Source: Thalassomonas sp. RHCl1 (GTDB taxonomy: Bacteria; Pseudomonadota; Gammaproteobacteria; Enterobacterales; Alteromonadaceae). Taken from it: DNA of 64,000 bases. Below, in pieces: positions 54,271 to 63,581 of the stretch. Under the pieces are notes generated by a model, which was not told the DNA's origin, did not search any database, and saw nothing but the letters and a program-made list of their open reading frames with translations. A program made the translations under genes and the position numbers. Within the stretch, counting starts at the first letter, position 1; the number at the start of each line of letters is the position of its first letter. The stretch is taken from contig NZ_CANDNZ010000001.1 in assembly GCF_947387555.1 (NCBI RefSeq), forward strand, positions 1,054,001 through 1,118,000, read 5' to 3'.

Positions 54271-56721
54271 ATGGACTGGTGGCTGTTAAGCTTCTTTCTT
54301 GGTGCTATATTGTCACTATTTCTGCCAATAGTACCAGCGCTTTTTTACCTATCTTTGTTTTTTATCACGGTAATTGGTCATTATTATTACAAGCCGTTGA
54401 AAAATGTCAGCGGCTTAGTGCTGGGATTACTGTGGATGATGCTGCATGCCTACCTGTACCAAAACATCTGGCAGCTAAATGATATCGAGCCAAGCAAGCT
54501 GTCGGGTAAAGCTCAATTATTGCAAGGACAGGTGATTACGCTGCCGGTAAATACTTCCGGCGGTTATGACAAGGATAAACGCCAGGATATCAGCCGTTTT
54601 AATTTTCGTGTCGAGAAACTCAACCAGCAGCCGTTAAGGCGAAGCTTTATTGTCCGGCTGCGTTGGGATGAGGCCGGGGTCAAGCCTGCTTTAGGGCAGG
54701 AATACCTGTTAACGGTGCGGATGAAACCGGCCCATGGTTTGGCCAACCCCGGTACTTTTAGCTACCAGACCTGGCTGCGTTATAAGCATATTGCAGCAAC
54801 CGGCTATGTGCTGGACAAACCCTTACCACAATTATTAGGCCATGATCTGCCCGTGCGTCAGCACCTTTTTAGCCGTTACCTGCAGCTATTGCCGAAGGGA
54901 GAGGTTGCCGCCTTGCTGCCGGCCCTGAGTTTTGGTGAGCGTAGCCGTATTACCCAAGAGATGTGGCAGGTATTGCAAAGAAGCGGCACTTCACACCTGA
55001 TGGCAATTTCCGGGTTACATTTGGGATTAGTGGCTACCGGCAGTTTTTTTGCCATCTTGTGGTTGCTAAGGAGGTTTCCCCTCGCTGCGGTGTTACCCCA
55101 AGGGCTGGCCCAGTCCCTGATGCAGATGAACCTTAATAAGCTGGCTATTGGCGTAAGCTTATCTATTACCTTGTTTTATGCCTACCTGGCCGGTTTTTCC
55201 CTGCCGACACAAAGGGCGCTGGTGATGTTGTTTTTGTATTGGGGTATACGTCTTTTGGGCGCTAAATTCACTTTGAGACGCTGGCTGCTGATTGCCTTAT
55301 TTTTGCTGGTACTTGTTGATCCCTTTAGTTTATTCAGTGCCAGTTTTTGGTTATCTGTATATGCTATCAGCTGTATTTTTTTGTTGTTATGGCGTTTCGG
55401 TGTCTTATTTGATCAGGGCAGCAAAGCCAAAAAAGTCGTTAACTCCCTGCTGGTCATTCAATTGGGATTGACGCTGTTTATGATCCCGGTTACCGCGCTG
55501 TTTTTTCAACAGTTTTCCCTGGCCTCTTTTCTGGCCAATATTGTTGCCGTACCTTATATGAGCCTGATCTCTATTCCCTTGTGTTTACTGTCGGCGCTGA
55601 GTTTATTTTTTAGCGACTCGCTGGCAAGCCTTTTTATGCATTTAGCGCTGCAGAGCCTGGATCTTTTGTGGACTTATCTGGTGTTTCTTTCCGGGCAAAG
55701 CTGGGCCTTGATCAATTTATCCCTTTATCAGGTCTATTATTTATGCATTTTTTTACTGCTGGTGATGGCCTGGTGTTTTTTAACGCCGAACCTGTTGTAT
55801 CCCTGGCATTTTCTTAGGGGGAATGTGGAGCGCGGTTGGCAAAAGCTTGCGCCGGGTGTTTTGCAAAAACCGGCAATGAGGGGGCTGATCATGGCGGGTA
55901 TTGCTATTACCGGGTTTTCCCTGTCCGGGTTAAGGACGCCGCCGGTTACTGAAGCGGTGAACCAGCCATTGATAAACCCATGGCAAGTATATGTGCTTGA
56001 TGTCGGCCAGGGACTGGCGGTGGTTATCCGCCGGGGCAGCCGGGCCATTCTTTATGATACCGGCGCTGCTTATCCCGGCGGTTTTAATTTGGCGCAAAGC
56101 GTGATTTTACCTTTTTTGCAATATCAGGGCATATCTGGTTTGGATAAAGTGATCATCAGCCACAGCGATAATGATCATGCCGGCGGTTTGCCTGTGCTTA
56201 AAGCTGAAGTGGTTATTGATGAAGTCATGGCCAATGACCCGGTACTCGAAGGCCGGGGGGTTTGCCTTTTGGGGCATGACTTTAGCTGGCAGGGGCTGCA
56301 CTTTTCCATGATATGGCCGCCGGATATCAAAGGGGAAGCCAACGATGATTCTTGTGTGGTTGAAATCAGTGACGGGGTGCATTCCCTGTTATTGACCGGG
56401 GATATTTCAAAAAAAGTTGAGTCGAAGCTGTTAAATAAACTTGGGCATAGCCAGGTACTTATAGCCCCGCACCATGGCTCAAAAAGTTCTTCCAGCCAGG
56501 CGTTTATAGACCGGGTATCGCCCCGATACGTGATTTTCAGCGCCGGTTATTTAAATCGCTGGCACATGCCCAGTGCAGAAGTGCTGGCACGTTACCAAAA
56601 AGTGCAACCTGAGATTTTTACCACCGCCGAAAGTGGCATGATACAGCTTGAATTTAGCAAGTCAGGCATCCATATAAAGCAATACCGTCAGGATTTATGG
56701 CCATTCTGGTTTGCCAATTAA
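54271..56721 (+). CDS. comEC: DNA uptake channel protein ComEC/Rec2
   Basis: This 816-aa protein is normal in length. It has an N-terminal hydrophobic block with a DUF4131-type OB region and a Competence domain (about 210-490; SGTSHLMAISGLHLGL and LPTQRALVMLFLYWG). The C-terminal metallo-beta-lactamase-like domain is at about 570-790 (VLDVGQGLAV, SHSDNDHAGG, APHHGSKSSSS). It carries single-stranded DNA across the inner membrane in transformation. The metal-site residues are present, so the nuclease-like domain may be active. No other competence gene is nearby. Confidence 0.95.
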   Translation: MDWWLLSFFLGAILSLFLPIVPALFYLSLFFITVIGHYYYKPLKNVSGLVLGLLWMMLHAYLYQNIWQLNDIEPSKLSGKAQLLQGQVITLPVNTSGGYDKDKRQDISRFNFRVEKLNQQPLRRSFIVRLRWDEAGVKPALGQEYLLTVRMKPAHGLANPGTFSYQTWLRYKHIAATGYVLDKPLPQLLGHDLPVRQHLFSRYLQLLPKGEVAALLPALSFGERSRITQEMWQVLQRSGTSHLMAISGLHLGLVATGSFFAILWLLRRFPLAAVLPQGLAQSLMQMNLNKLAIGVSLSITLFYAYLAGFSLPTQRALVMLFLYWGIRLLGAKFTLRRWLLIALFLLVLVDPFSLFSASFWLSVYAISCIFLLLWRFGVLFDQGSKAKKVVNSLLVIQLGLTLFMIPVTALFFQQFSLASFLANIVAVPYMSLISIPLCLLSALSLFFSDSLASLFMHLALQSLDLLWTYLVFLSGQSWALINLSLYQVYYLCIFLLLVMAWCFLTPNLLYPWHFLRGNVERGWQKLAPGVLQKPAMRGLIMAGIAITGFSLSGLRTPPVTEAVNQPLINPWQVYVLDVGQGLAVVIRRGSRAILYDTGAAYPGGFNLAQSVILPFLQYQGISGLDKVIISHSDNDHAGGLPVLKAEVVIDEVMANDPVLEGRGVCLLGHDFSWQGLHFSMIWPPDIKGEANDDSCVVEISDGVHSLLLTGDISKKVESKLLNKLGHSQVLIAPHHGSKSSSSQAFIDRVSPRYVIFSAGYLNRWHMPSAEVLARYQKVQPEIFTTAESGMIQLEFSKSGIHIKQYRQDLWPFWFAN

Positions 56722-56747
56722 GCCTTATTTGCGCTAGAGCAGTTATT

Positions 56748-57061
56748 TATACCCAATTCACCTCAATATGCAGGTTCAGAGTTCAGCGAGGTAATCAGAG
56801 CAAGGCGCAGCACGAAGAGAATGGTTGTTCCATTGTCGAGTGTTGCACAGGTTTCAGTTCCAGACAAAACCTAAGTACATACATCCATGTATGCAACGTT
56901 GCACTGGTTTTCTCGCTGAGCTCCCGCAGGGCAAGGCGATAAGCGGCTATCTGCGGCGTTATTAAAGATTCAAATAGAATAACTATTCTTCATCTTTAAT
57001 GCCTTGCACCTAGCCGCTTATCGACTTGCTGAAGTCTGCATCTTGAGATGGATTGGGTATA
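56748..57061. mobile_element. MITE-like element with terminal inverted repeats
   Basis: This is about 314 bp without coding sense. The left end TATACCCAATTCACCTCAAT and the right end, read inversely as TATACCCAATCCATCTCAAG, match with few differences and continue into ATGCAG. The right half contains a long imperfect hairpin built on CGATAAGCGGCTA and TAGCCGCTTATCG with an AT-rich inner palindrome (AATAGAATAACTATTCTT). It lies between comEC and the msbA promoter. A transposase in trans is presumed. Confidence 0.75.
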
Positions 57062-57075
57062 GAGTGGTTAATTAG

Positions 57076-57104
57076 TTGGTTGAACAGCAAAATAACGCTA
57101 GAAT
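57076..57104 (+). promoter_or_regulatory. Probable promoter of the msbA operon
   Basis: TTGGTT (57076-57081), 17 bp, TAGAAT (57099-57104). It starts 15 bp after the right end of the MITE-like element. The leader would be about 110 nt before the msbA ATG. Confidence 0.5.
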
Positions 57105-57220
57105 AGCCCGAAATTAAACGGCACTGCCAGATGCTCATTCATTTACGCAGTCATTTTTCAAATATATTTACGCAGTAACTTTTTACGAAGTACTTTACCT
57201 GGCAAACAAAGAGAGACTGA

Positions 57221-58963
57221 ATGCAGCCTATTTCATCCCCGACCACCTGGCAGAATTTTAAGCGCTTATTATCTTTTGCAAAACCTTATAAACTCGGCTT
57301 TGTCGTGGCCGTTATCGGCATGTTGGGTTACGCGGGTATAGATGTTTATTTTTTGTCAAAGCTGCAGCCGTTAATTGACGAAGGCTTAACCGGTAAAAAT
57401 CTCGATTTTATGAAATGGGCGCCGCTGTTTATTATTGTCTGTTTCCTGATCCGCGGCCTGTGCCATTTTATCGGTAATTATTGTCTGGCCTGGGTCGGTA
57501 ATAATGTGGTGGCTGACTTAAGACAAAAGCTGTTTGAACATATTATGGCCATGCCGGTGCCTTATCATGACAAGGAGTCTACCGGCACCCTGATCTCTAA
57601 ACTGACCTTTGATACCGAGCAGGTATTGCAGGCCACAAGTAAATCTATTTTGACTTTAGTACAGCAGGGGGCTTTTGTGCTCGGTCTGCTGGTGATGATG
57701 TTTTACAGTAGTTGGCAATTGTCGGCGATCTTCTTTTTGATTGTGCCTCTGGTGGCGGTGATTGTTACCACGGTTTCCCGCCGTTTTCGCAAAATCAGCA
57801 AGAACATCCAGGGGGCTATGGGGGAAGTGACCAGTGCTGCCGAGCAAACTTTCAACGGCCATAAGGTGGTACTGACCTTTGGCGGCCAGGAGCGTGAAGC
57901 CAAACGTTTTGGCCAGATCAACAAACATAACCGCCAGCAGCGTATGAAAATGGTGGCAACCAAGGCTGCCAGTGTGCCGCTGATCCAGGTGATTGCTTCC
58001 TTTGCGCTCGCCTTTATTTTTTATGTGGTCACCCTGGACAGCATGAAAGATATCCAGCCGGGCACTTTTATTGCTGTGGTCACTTATATGACTATGCTGC
58101 TCAGGCCGCTGAAATTACTGACGACAGTTAACAGTGAGTTTCAAAAAGGCATGGCCGCCTGTACCAGTATTTTTGCCGTGTTGGATCAGGACAAGGAAAA
58201 GGATACCGGCAGTAAGGCATTAACCAGGTCTGCGGGAAAAATTGATTTTAAAGACGTGAATTTCAGCTATCCGGGGGCGGAGAAAGTCGCCCTGAAAAAG
58301 TTGTCATTTACTGTCAGCCCGGGGGAAACCTTAGCCCTGGTGGGTCGCTCCGGCAGCGGTAAATCAACCGCCAGTTCGCTGTTATTGCGCTTTTACGATG
58401 CCGACAGCGGTGAAGTACAAATAGACGGTGAGAATATCCAGGACTATAAACTGGAAGATTTACGTCGTCAGTTTGCCTATGTTTCGCAGCAGGTGGTGCT
58501 CTTTAACGATACTTTGGCCAACAATATTGCCTATGGCCGTCCGGGAGCAAGCGAAGAAGAAATTATTGCCGCCGCCAAAAGTGCCCATGTTTACGAATTT
58601 GCGCAAAATATGCCGCAAGGGTTAAACACTAACATAGGTGAAAATGGTGCCGAACTCTCCGGCGGCCAAAGACAGCGGGTGGCGATTGCCCGGGCATTAC
58701 TGTGCGATGCGCCGTTTTTGATTTTAGATGAAGCCACCAGTGCCCTGGATACCGAGTCTGAACGCCATATTCAGGATGCGCTTCAGGTGTTGCAGCAAAA
58801 CCGTACCTGTATAGTGATTGCCCACCGATTATCGACCATAGAAAATGCCGATAAAATTATCGTGCTGGAGCAGGGGGAGATTATCGAACAGGGTGAGCAT
58901 AAAAGCCTGCTGGCACAAAACGGTGCTTACGCCCAACTTCACAGCCTGCAGTTTGGTCAGTAA
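57221..58963 (+). CDS. msbA: Lipid A export ATP-binding/permease MsbA
   Basis: This 580-aa half-transporter flips lipid A-core across the inner membrane. It has six N-terminal helices (about 1-320) and an ATPase domain with Walker A LVGRSGSGKST, the signature LSGGQRQRVAIARA, Walker B FLILDEATSALD and the H-loop IAHRLST. The length matches E. coli MsbA (582). GAGAG precedes the ATG. It lies 3 bp before lpxK, its usual partner. Confidence 0.96.
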   Translation: MQPISSPTTWQNFKRLLSFAKPYKLGFVVAVIGMLGYAGIDVYFLSKLQPLIDEGLTGKNLDFMKWAPLFIIVCFLIRGLCHFIGNYCLAWVGNNVVADLRQKLFEHIMAMPVPYHDKESTGTLISKLTFDTEQVLQATSKSILTLVQQGAFVLGLLVMMFYSSWQLSAIFFLIVPLVAVIVTTVSRRFRKISKNIQGAMGEVTSAAEQTFNGHKVVLTFGGQEREAKRFGQINKHNRQQRMKMVATKAASVPLIQVIASFALAFIFYVVTLDSMKDIQPGTFIAVVTYMTMLLRPLKLLTTVNSEFQKGMAACTSIFAVLDQDKEKDTGSKALTRSAGKIDFKDVNFSYPGAEKVALKKLSFTVSPGETLALVGRSGSGKSTASSLLLRFYDADSGEVQIDGENIQDYKLEDLRRQFAYVSQQVVLFNDTLANNIAYGRPGASEEEIIAAAKSAHVYEFAQNMPQGLNTNIGENGAELSGGQRQRVAIARALLCDAPFLILDEATSALDTESERHIQDALQVLQQNRTCIVIAHRLSTIENADKIIVLEQGEIIEQGEHKSLLAQNGAYAQLHSLQFGQ

Positions 58964-58966
58964 GTT

Positions 58967-60001
58967 ATGCGTTTAATCGAGAAGGTCTGGTTTTTTCGCC
59001 ACCCGGGCAAGTATGTACTGGTGCCGTTATTATTGCCGCTGACCCTGGTTTTTGCATTAGTCTCCGGCCTGCGCCGCCTGGCTTACCGTTTGGGACTGAA
59101 AAAAACAGGTCAGCTTGATAAGCCGGTGATCGTGGTCGGCAATATTGGCATCGGCGGGAACGGTAAAACCCCTGTGGTGATTTTTCTGGTGAAACTGTGC
59201 CGCAGTTTAGGCTTAAATCCCGGGGTGATCAGCCGTGGTTATGGCGGTCAGGCAGAATCTTATCCCTATTTGTTAGACGAGAACTCTACCCCGGCAGTGG
59301 CCGGTGACGAGCCGGTGTTGATTTATCAAAGGTGCCTGGCCCCCGTGGCCGTGGGGGCCGATCGTATCGCCAGCGGCCGTCTTTTGCTGAAGCAGGGCTG
59401 TGATATTATTATTGCCGATGACGGCCTGCAGCATTACCGGTTGCCGCGCCAGTTAGAGTTGATTGTCGTGGACGGTAAACGCCGCTTTGGCAATGGTTTA
59501 CTCTTGCCTGCCGGCCCGTTAAGGGAGGGTAAATGGCGGCTGAAACAGGCGGATGGTATTATTTATAACGGTGTGGCCGAAGATAACCTGGGACAGGAAA
59601 AAAACCATGGCGGCGCTGAAAATATCAGCATGCTGCTGGCAGCAAGCTCAGTTTGTCATTTAAAAACCGGCGAGCAATTACCCATCGGCGAATTTTTGCA
59701 AAAATACCCGCAAGTTAATGCCATGGCGGGCATAGGGGATCCCGGGCGCTTTTTTACTACGCTGACCGCTTTAGGTTTTAGTTTGCAGCAGGCGCAGGGC
59801 TTTAATGACCACCATGATTTCAGCGCCGGGGAGTTTGCTCATTTTGAAGATAATATCCCCTTGTTGATGACGGAAAAAGATGCGGTAAAATGCCGGGTAT
59901 TTGCTCAAGATAATATGTGGTTTGTGCCGGTGAGCGCAGCGATACCGGAGCAACAGCAAGATATATTGAAAGAGAAGATCAACAAGATAGCAGCCGGTTA
60001 A
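58967..60001 (+). CDS. lpxK: Tetraacyldisaccharide 4'-kinase
   Basis: This 344-aa kinase adds the 4'-phosphate to the lipid A precursor. It has an N-terminal membrane-associated helix (about 17-35), a P-loop-like motif [12 protein letters not shown] and conserved blocks [21 protein letters not shown] and MTEKDAVK. The start follows the msbA stop directly. Confidence 0.95.
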   Translation: MRLIEKVWFFRHPGKYVLVPLLLPLTLVFALVSGLRRLAYRLGLKKTGQLDKPVIVVGNIGIGGNGKTPVVIFLVKLCRSLGLNPGVISRGYGGQAESYPYLLDENSTPAVAGDEPVLIYQRCLAPVAVGADRIASGRLLLKQGCDIIIADDGLQHYRLPRQLELIVVDGKRRFGNGLLLPAGPLREGKWRLKQADGIIYNGVAEDNLGQEKNHGGAENISMLLAASSVCHLKTGEQLPIGEFLQKYPQVNAMAGIGDPGRFFTTLTALGFSLQQAQGFNDHHDFSAGEFAHFEDNIPLLMTEKDAVKCRVFAQDNMWFVPVSAAIPEQQQDILKEKINKIAAG

Positions 60002-60089
60002 CGGCACTGGAAATTCGCTTTTGCTGTTTAATAAGCGAGTGACCCAATACACTGAATTTATAGACTTAATTAAAGAAAGAGATAACCCG

Positions 60090-60272
60090 ATGGCTTTTGA
60101 TACTAAACTGATGGAAATACTGGCCTGCCCCGTGTGTAAGGGCAAACTTGATTATGATAAGGCGCAGCAGGAACTGATCTGTAAATTTGATCGCCTGGCC
60201 TATCCGATAGAGCAGGATATTCCTGTGTTGCTGGAAAATGAAGCGCGCCGCATTTCAACAGAAGAGAGCTGA
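60090..60272 (+). CDS. ycaR: Trm112/YcaR family protein
   Basis: This 60-aa protein has [17 protein letters not shown] at the N-terminus and [17 protein letters not shown] at the end, typical of the YcaR/Trm112-like family. Only one CxxC pair is present, so zinc binding is uncertain. The frame opens at 60021, but the ATG at 60090 follows AAAGAGA and fits the family start. The family is regularly encoded between lpxK and kdsB; its role is not settled. Confidence 0.9.
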   Translation: MAFDTKLMEILACPVCKGKLDYDKAQQELICKFDRLAYPIEQDIPVLLENEARRISTEES

Positions 60273-60274
60273 TT

Positions 60275-61045
60275 ATGTCATTTGTTGTGGTGATCCCCGC
60301 CAGATACCAGTCTTCCCGTTTACCGGGCAAAGTGCTGGCGGATATTGAAGGCAAACCCATGATCCAGTGGGTGGTGGAAAAAGCTCAGCTTAGCGGCGCC
60401 AGCCAGGTAATCGTGGCGACGGACAATGATGATGTCGCGGCGGCGGTTACGGCTTTTGGCGGCGAAGTCTGCCGTACCCGGGCGGATCACCAGTCGGGCA
60501 CCGAGCGTTTGGCCGAGGTTATGGAAAAATATCAATTCCCCGATGACCAGGTCATAGTGAATGTCCAGGGAGATGAACCTTTTATTCCCGCGGAAAACAT
60601 TGCACAGGTAGCGAAAAACCTGGCAAGCCAGGACAAGGCCCGGATGGCGACCCTGGCGGTGAACATCAGGGAGGTTGAAGAAGCCTTGAACCCTAACGTG
60701 GTTAAAGTGGTGTGTGACAGCCAGGGTTATGCCCTGTATTTCAGCCGCTCGACTATCCCCTATGACAGGGAAAGGTTCTTAAATCAGGATGAGGTTAAGG
60801 AAATCGGTGATTTTTACCTGCGCCATATCGGCATTTATGCCTACCGGGCAGGTTTTATCAAAGATTATGTTTCCTGGCCGGCAAGTGCGCTTGAGCAAAT
60901 CGAGTCGCTGGAGCAGCTGCGGGTATTATGGCAGGGAGAGAAGATCCATGTTGATGTAGCCGCCTCAAACCTGCCGGTAGAAGGGGTTGATACCCCGGAA
61001 GATCTGCTTAAAGCCCAACAATATGCCAAATCATTGAACGGTTAA
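60275..61045 (+). CDS. kdsB: 3-deoxy-manno-octulosonate cytidylyltransferase
   Basis: This 256-aa enzyme activates KDO with CTP for attachment to lipid A. It has the nucleotide-binding start [30 protein letters not shown] with the metal-binding Asp, and the C-terminal GVDTPEDL. The length is close to E. coli KdsB (248). It starts 2 bp after the ycaR stop and completes the lipid A/KDO operon. Confidence 0.96.
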   Translation: MSFVVVIPARYQSSRLPGKVLADIEGKPMIQWVVEKAQLSGASQVIVATDNDDVAAAVTAFGGEVCRTRADHQSGTERLAEVMEKYQFPDDQVIVNVQGDEPFIPAENIAQVAKNLASQDKARMATLAVNIREVEEALNPNVVKVVCDSQGYALYFSRSTIPYDRERFLNQDEVKEIGDFYLRHIGIYAYRAGFIKDYVSWPASALEQIESLEQLRVLWQGEKIHVDVAASNLPVEGVDTPEDLLKAQQYAKSLNG

Positions 61046-61059
61046 CCCGCTTTAATACG

Positions 61060-61090
61060 CTTGCTGTGTTGCTAAGGACACAGCAAGTAT
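61060..61090 (+). terminator. Probable terminator of the msbA-kdsB operon
   Basis: A perfect 9-bp stem, CTTGCTGTG (61060-61068) and CACAGCAAG (61079-61087), is followed by TATCATCCTCTTTTC. The T-run is delayed and imperfect. It lies 15 bp after the kdsB stop. Confidence 0.5.
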
Positions 61091-61204
61091 CATCCTCTTT
61101 TCTTTGAATTGTTTTTAATTATAAATTCAGCTATTTAGCATAAAGTTTTTTATCGTTTAGCCGATATTAGCTTTGACCTTGTAATTTTCGAAAGGATTCA
61201 AACC

Positions 61205-61741
61205 ATGTTAACGACCCAATTGGGTGCATCTTTAACTATCGCCCCAAAAGTCAGCGCTCAAGAACCACCGCCAGTGGCACATTTAACTGAAGAGGTAAAA
61301 AGTGCTTCAGGCAAGCCGGAGACATCAGCAAATAAACCGGGGAGACCGGCAAGTACACCGGTAACTTTAAAGACGGATACGGTAACCCTCTCCGACGAGG
61401 GGAAAGCTGCTCAGGCCAGTGCTGCAGAGAAAGAACAAGCCAAGAACAATGAAGAGCTCGATAATGAAGCTTTACATAAATTGAGTTCGGGTGAAGCGCA
61501 TAATAAAGAAGTTAGCGAACAAGATGAGGTCGATACCTCAGTGATTGATGCGCTTATTGCTAAGCTTGAAGAAAGAATTCTTGAAGTTGAACAACAAATC
61601 AAAGAATTAACCGGCCGCGATGACGAAGCATCAGTAGAACAGTTAAAAACCTTGTCAGAGCAATTAGTGATGTTAAACGGCCAGTTACTGGCTTTGTATA
61701 AGGAAAAAGAAGAAATGATCAAAGGCGGAGCAAATACTTAA
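61205..61741 (+). CDS. Coiled-coil protein of unknown function
   Basis: This 178-aa protein has no recognised family. The first ~90 residues are low in hydrophobics and rich in Pro, Ala, Thr and Ser (disordered). They include TVTLSDEGKAAQASAAEKEQ, a Ser/Asp motif seen in other small marine-bacterial proteins. Residues about 110-170 form a heptad-like coiled coil (LIAKLEERILEVEQQIKEL, LSEQLVMLNGQLLALYKEKE). The N-terminus is not a convincing signal peptide. AAGGATT precedes the ATG at a suitable distance. It has no operon partner. Confidence 0.65.
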   Translation: MLTTQLGASLTIAPKVSAQEPPPVAHLTEEVKSASGKPETSANKPGRPASTPVTLKTDTVTLSDEGKAAQASAAEKEQAKNNEELDNEALHKLSSGEAHNKEVSEQDEVDTSVIDALIAKLEERILEVEQQIKELTGRDDEASVEQLKTLSEQLVMLNGQLLALYKEKEEMIKGGANT

Positions 61742-61921
61742 ATAACCTGGTTATCTCCTGTTGAAAAGAGCACTCCATACGGTTGAAGGTTAACTATGGC
61801 AATGAAAGTAATAACAGCAAACCCGGTTCTAATAAGTTATTGCCCTTGCAGCTAATAGTTTCAATGGTGAACCAATTTGGCTGTGTGCGAAATGCACGAA
61901 TAACCTGATGAGTGGGCGGAT

Positions 61922-62227
61922 ATGAAGCTGATATATACAAATGAAAACCTTTTCCTGGTAGCCAATGCCAAGAATATCCTGGAAGCTCATCGCATAGAGG
62001 TCATGGTCAAAAATGAGTTTGCCCAGGGAGCCATAGGGGAGATAGCGGCATTTGATGCCTGGCCTGAGCTATGGCTTGTTAATGATGCCGACTATGACAA
62101 AGCAAGTACCATTCTCGAAAATGCTTCAAGCGCTCAAGGAGGTACTGAATGGATTTGCAACCATTGCTGCGAACGCAATGATGCGTCGTTTGAGCTGTGT
62201 TGGAACTGTCAAAGTGAATGTTGTTAA
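61922..62227 (+). CDS. DUF2007 domain protein with zinc ribbon
   Basis: This is a 101-aa protein. Residues 1-65 match the DUF2007 'putative signal-transducing' fold (LIYTNENLFLVANAKNILEA, then EIAAFDAWPELWLVNDADYD). The C-terminus has a zinc-ribbon pattern: CNHC then CWNC, plus extra cysteines at the very end (CC). Function is unknown; the family is related to PII-like small domains. It is not part of an operon. Confidence 0.85.
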   Translation: MKLIYTNENLFLVANAKNILEAHRIEVMVKNEFAQGAIGEIAAFDAWPELWLVNDADYDKASTILENASSAQGGTEWICNHCCERNDASFELCWNCQSECC

Positions 62228-62493
62228 CCGCACTCAAATGAGCTGAAACTTTCCCAAAGACTTCCATTGATATCCTGATGTTCTGGCAGGTATTTAATTA
62301 TCTCTTACCGGTAACTTTTTACTGTCAGCATTACCTCTGATAAAGCCTTTAAAAGTGAATTAACGTCAATATTTCTCTAACCTTTTGATCTAAAGGCTAT
62401 TACACTTACACTTTGTATGTGCATTAAGCTGGAACTTAAGTCGCCGGTTTGTTGTCAACACTTGCTTATTTAGAACAATAAAGGGGTATCAAA

Positions 62494-63579
62494 ATGAAGA
62501 ATATCAGCCTGCTCGGAGTTATCTCCCTGTTAGTTTTTAGCCCGTTGAGTCTGGCTCAGCAAGCGATGAAACCCGGTGTCGTGGTGACTCAGGTGACTGA
62601 GCAGGATGTCACTAAGGTCTTTTCCCACGTCGGTCGGGTGGTGGCGATAGACAAGGTTGATATCCGCGCCCGGGTCAGCGGTTATTTGTTAAAACGCCAT
62701 TTTATTGAAGGAGCCGAGGTAAAAAAAGGCGATTTGTTATTTGAAATAGAAGCGGACACCTATGAAATCACCGTACGCCAAAGGCAGGCGGATCTTGCCA
62801 GTGCCAAGGCAAATCTGAAAAAAAGCAAGGCGGCGTTAAAGCGCCAGCAGGACTTGAAAAAGCGCGGCGTGGCCTCAGCAGCCGACTTGGACCAGGCGGC
62901 GGCAAGCGAAGCGGTTGACGAGGCCAGTGTGTTAAAGGCTCTGGCCTTGTTAGCCGAAGCCGAGCTGAGTTTAAGTTATACCAAAATCTATTCTCCCATC
63001 GACGGCAAAATCAGCCAGGCGGTTTACAGCACGGGTAATTTGGTCGGCGCCGACAGTGGCGCCCTGGCAACGGTGACCAATATGAATCCGGTTTACGTCA
63101 GTATGTCGGTGAGCGAAAAAATTCTGCTTGAAGCAAGAAGGCAGGGCATAGGTCAGAAAACCTCGCCGGTGGCGCCGACACTGAAACTCTCCGATGGCAG
63201 TGACTATGGTCAGGCCGGGGAATTTGACTATCTCGATACCCAGGTGAGTGAATCTACTGATACGATTTTGGCGCGGGCGGTTTTCCCCAATGATCAAGGG
63301 ATTTTACTGCCGGGAGAATTTGTTCAGGTTGATGTGACCCCGAAAGAGAAAAAACTCTCGGCGGTTGTCCCCCAGTCGGCGGTACAAAAAGATCAGCAGG
63401 GTTATTTTGTCCTGGTGGTAAATAACGACAATATCGTTGAAGTACGCCGGGTGGAGCTTGGCGCGCAAAAAGCGGGCAACTGGGAAGTACGTGCCGGTTT
63501 GGCGCTTGGGGAAAAAATTATTATCGAGGGGCTGCAAAAGGTCAGGGCCGGCGCTGCTGTTAATCCGGTGGAGGGCTGA
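62494..63579 (+). CDS. RND efflux periplasmic adaptor
   Basis: This is a 361-aa membrane fusion protein of the AcrA/MexE type. It has a signal peptide (residues 1-21, ending SLAQQ), a lipoyl domain (RVSGYLLKRHFIEGAEVKKG), an alpha-hairpin with Lys- and Ala-rich heptads (about 85-150), and beta-barrel domains (YSPIDGKISQAVYSTGNLVG and later). No lipobox Cys is seen. It lies 2 bp before the RND pump gene, so the two are coupled. Substrate is unknown. Confidence 0.92.
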   Translation: MKNISLLGVISLLVFSPLSLAQQAMKPGVVVTQVTEQDVTKVFSHVGRVVAIDKVDIRARVSGYLLKRHFIEGAEVKKGDLLFEIEADTYEITVRQRQADLASAKANLKKSKAALKRQQDLKKRGVASAADLDQAAASEAVDEASVLKALALLAEAELSLSYTKIYSPIDGKISQAVYSTGNLVGADSGALATVTNMNPVYVSMSVSEKILLEARRQGIGQKTSPVAPTLKLSDGSDYGQAGEFDYLDTQVSESTDTILARAVFPNDQGILLPGEFVQVDVTPKEKKLSAVVPQSAVQKDQQGYFVLVVNNDNIVEVRRVELGAQKAGNWEVRAGLALGEKIIIEGLQKVRAGAAVNPVEG

Positions 63580-63581
63580 TC

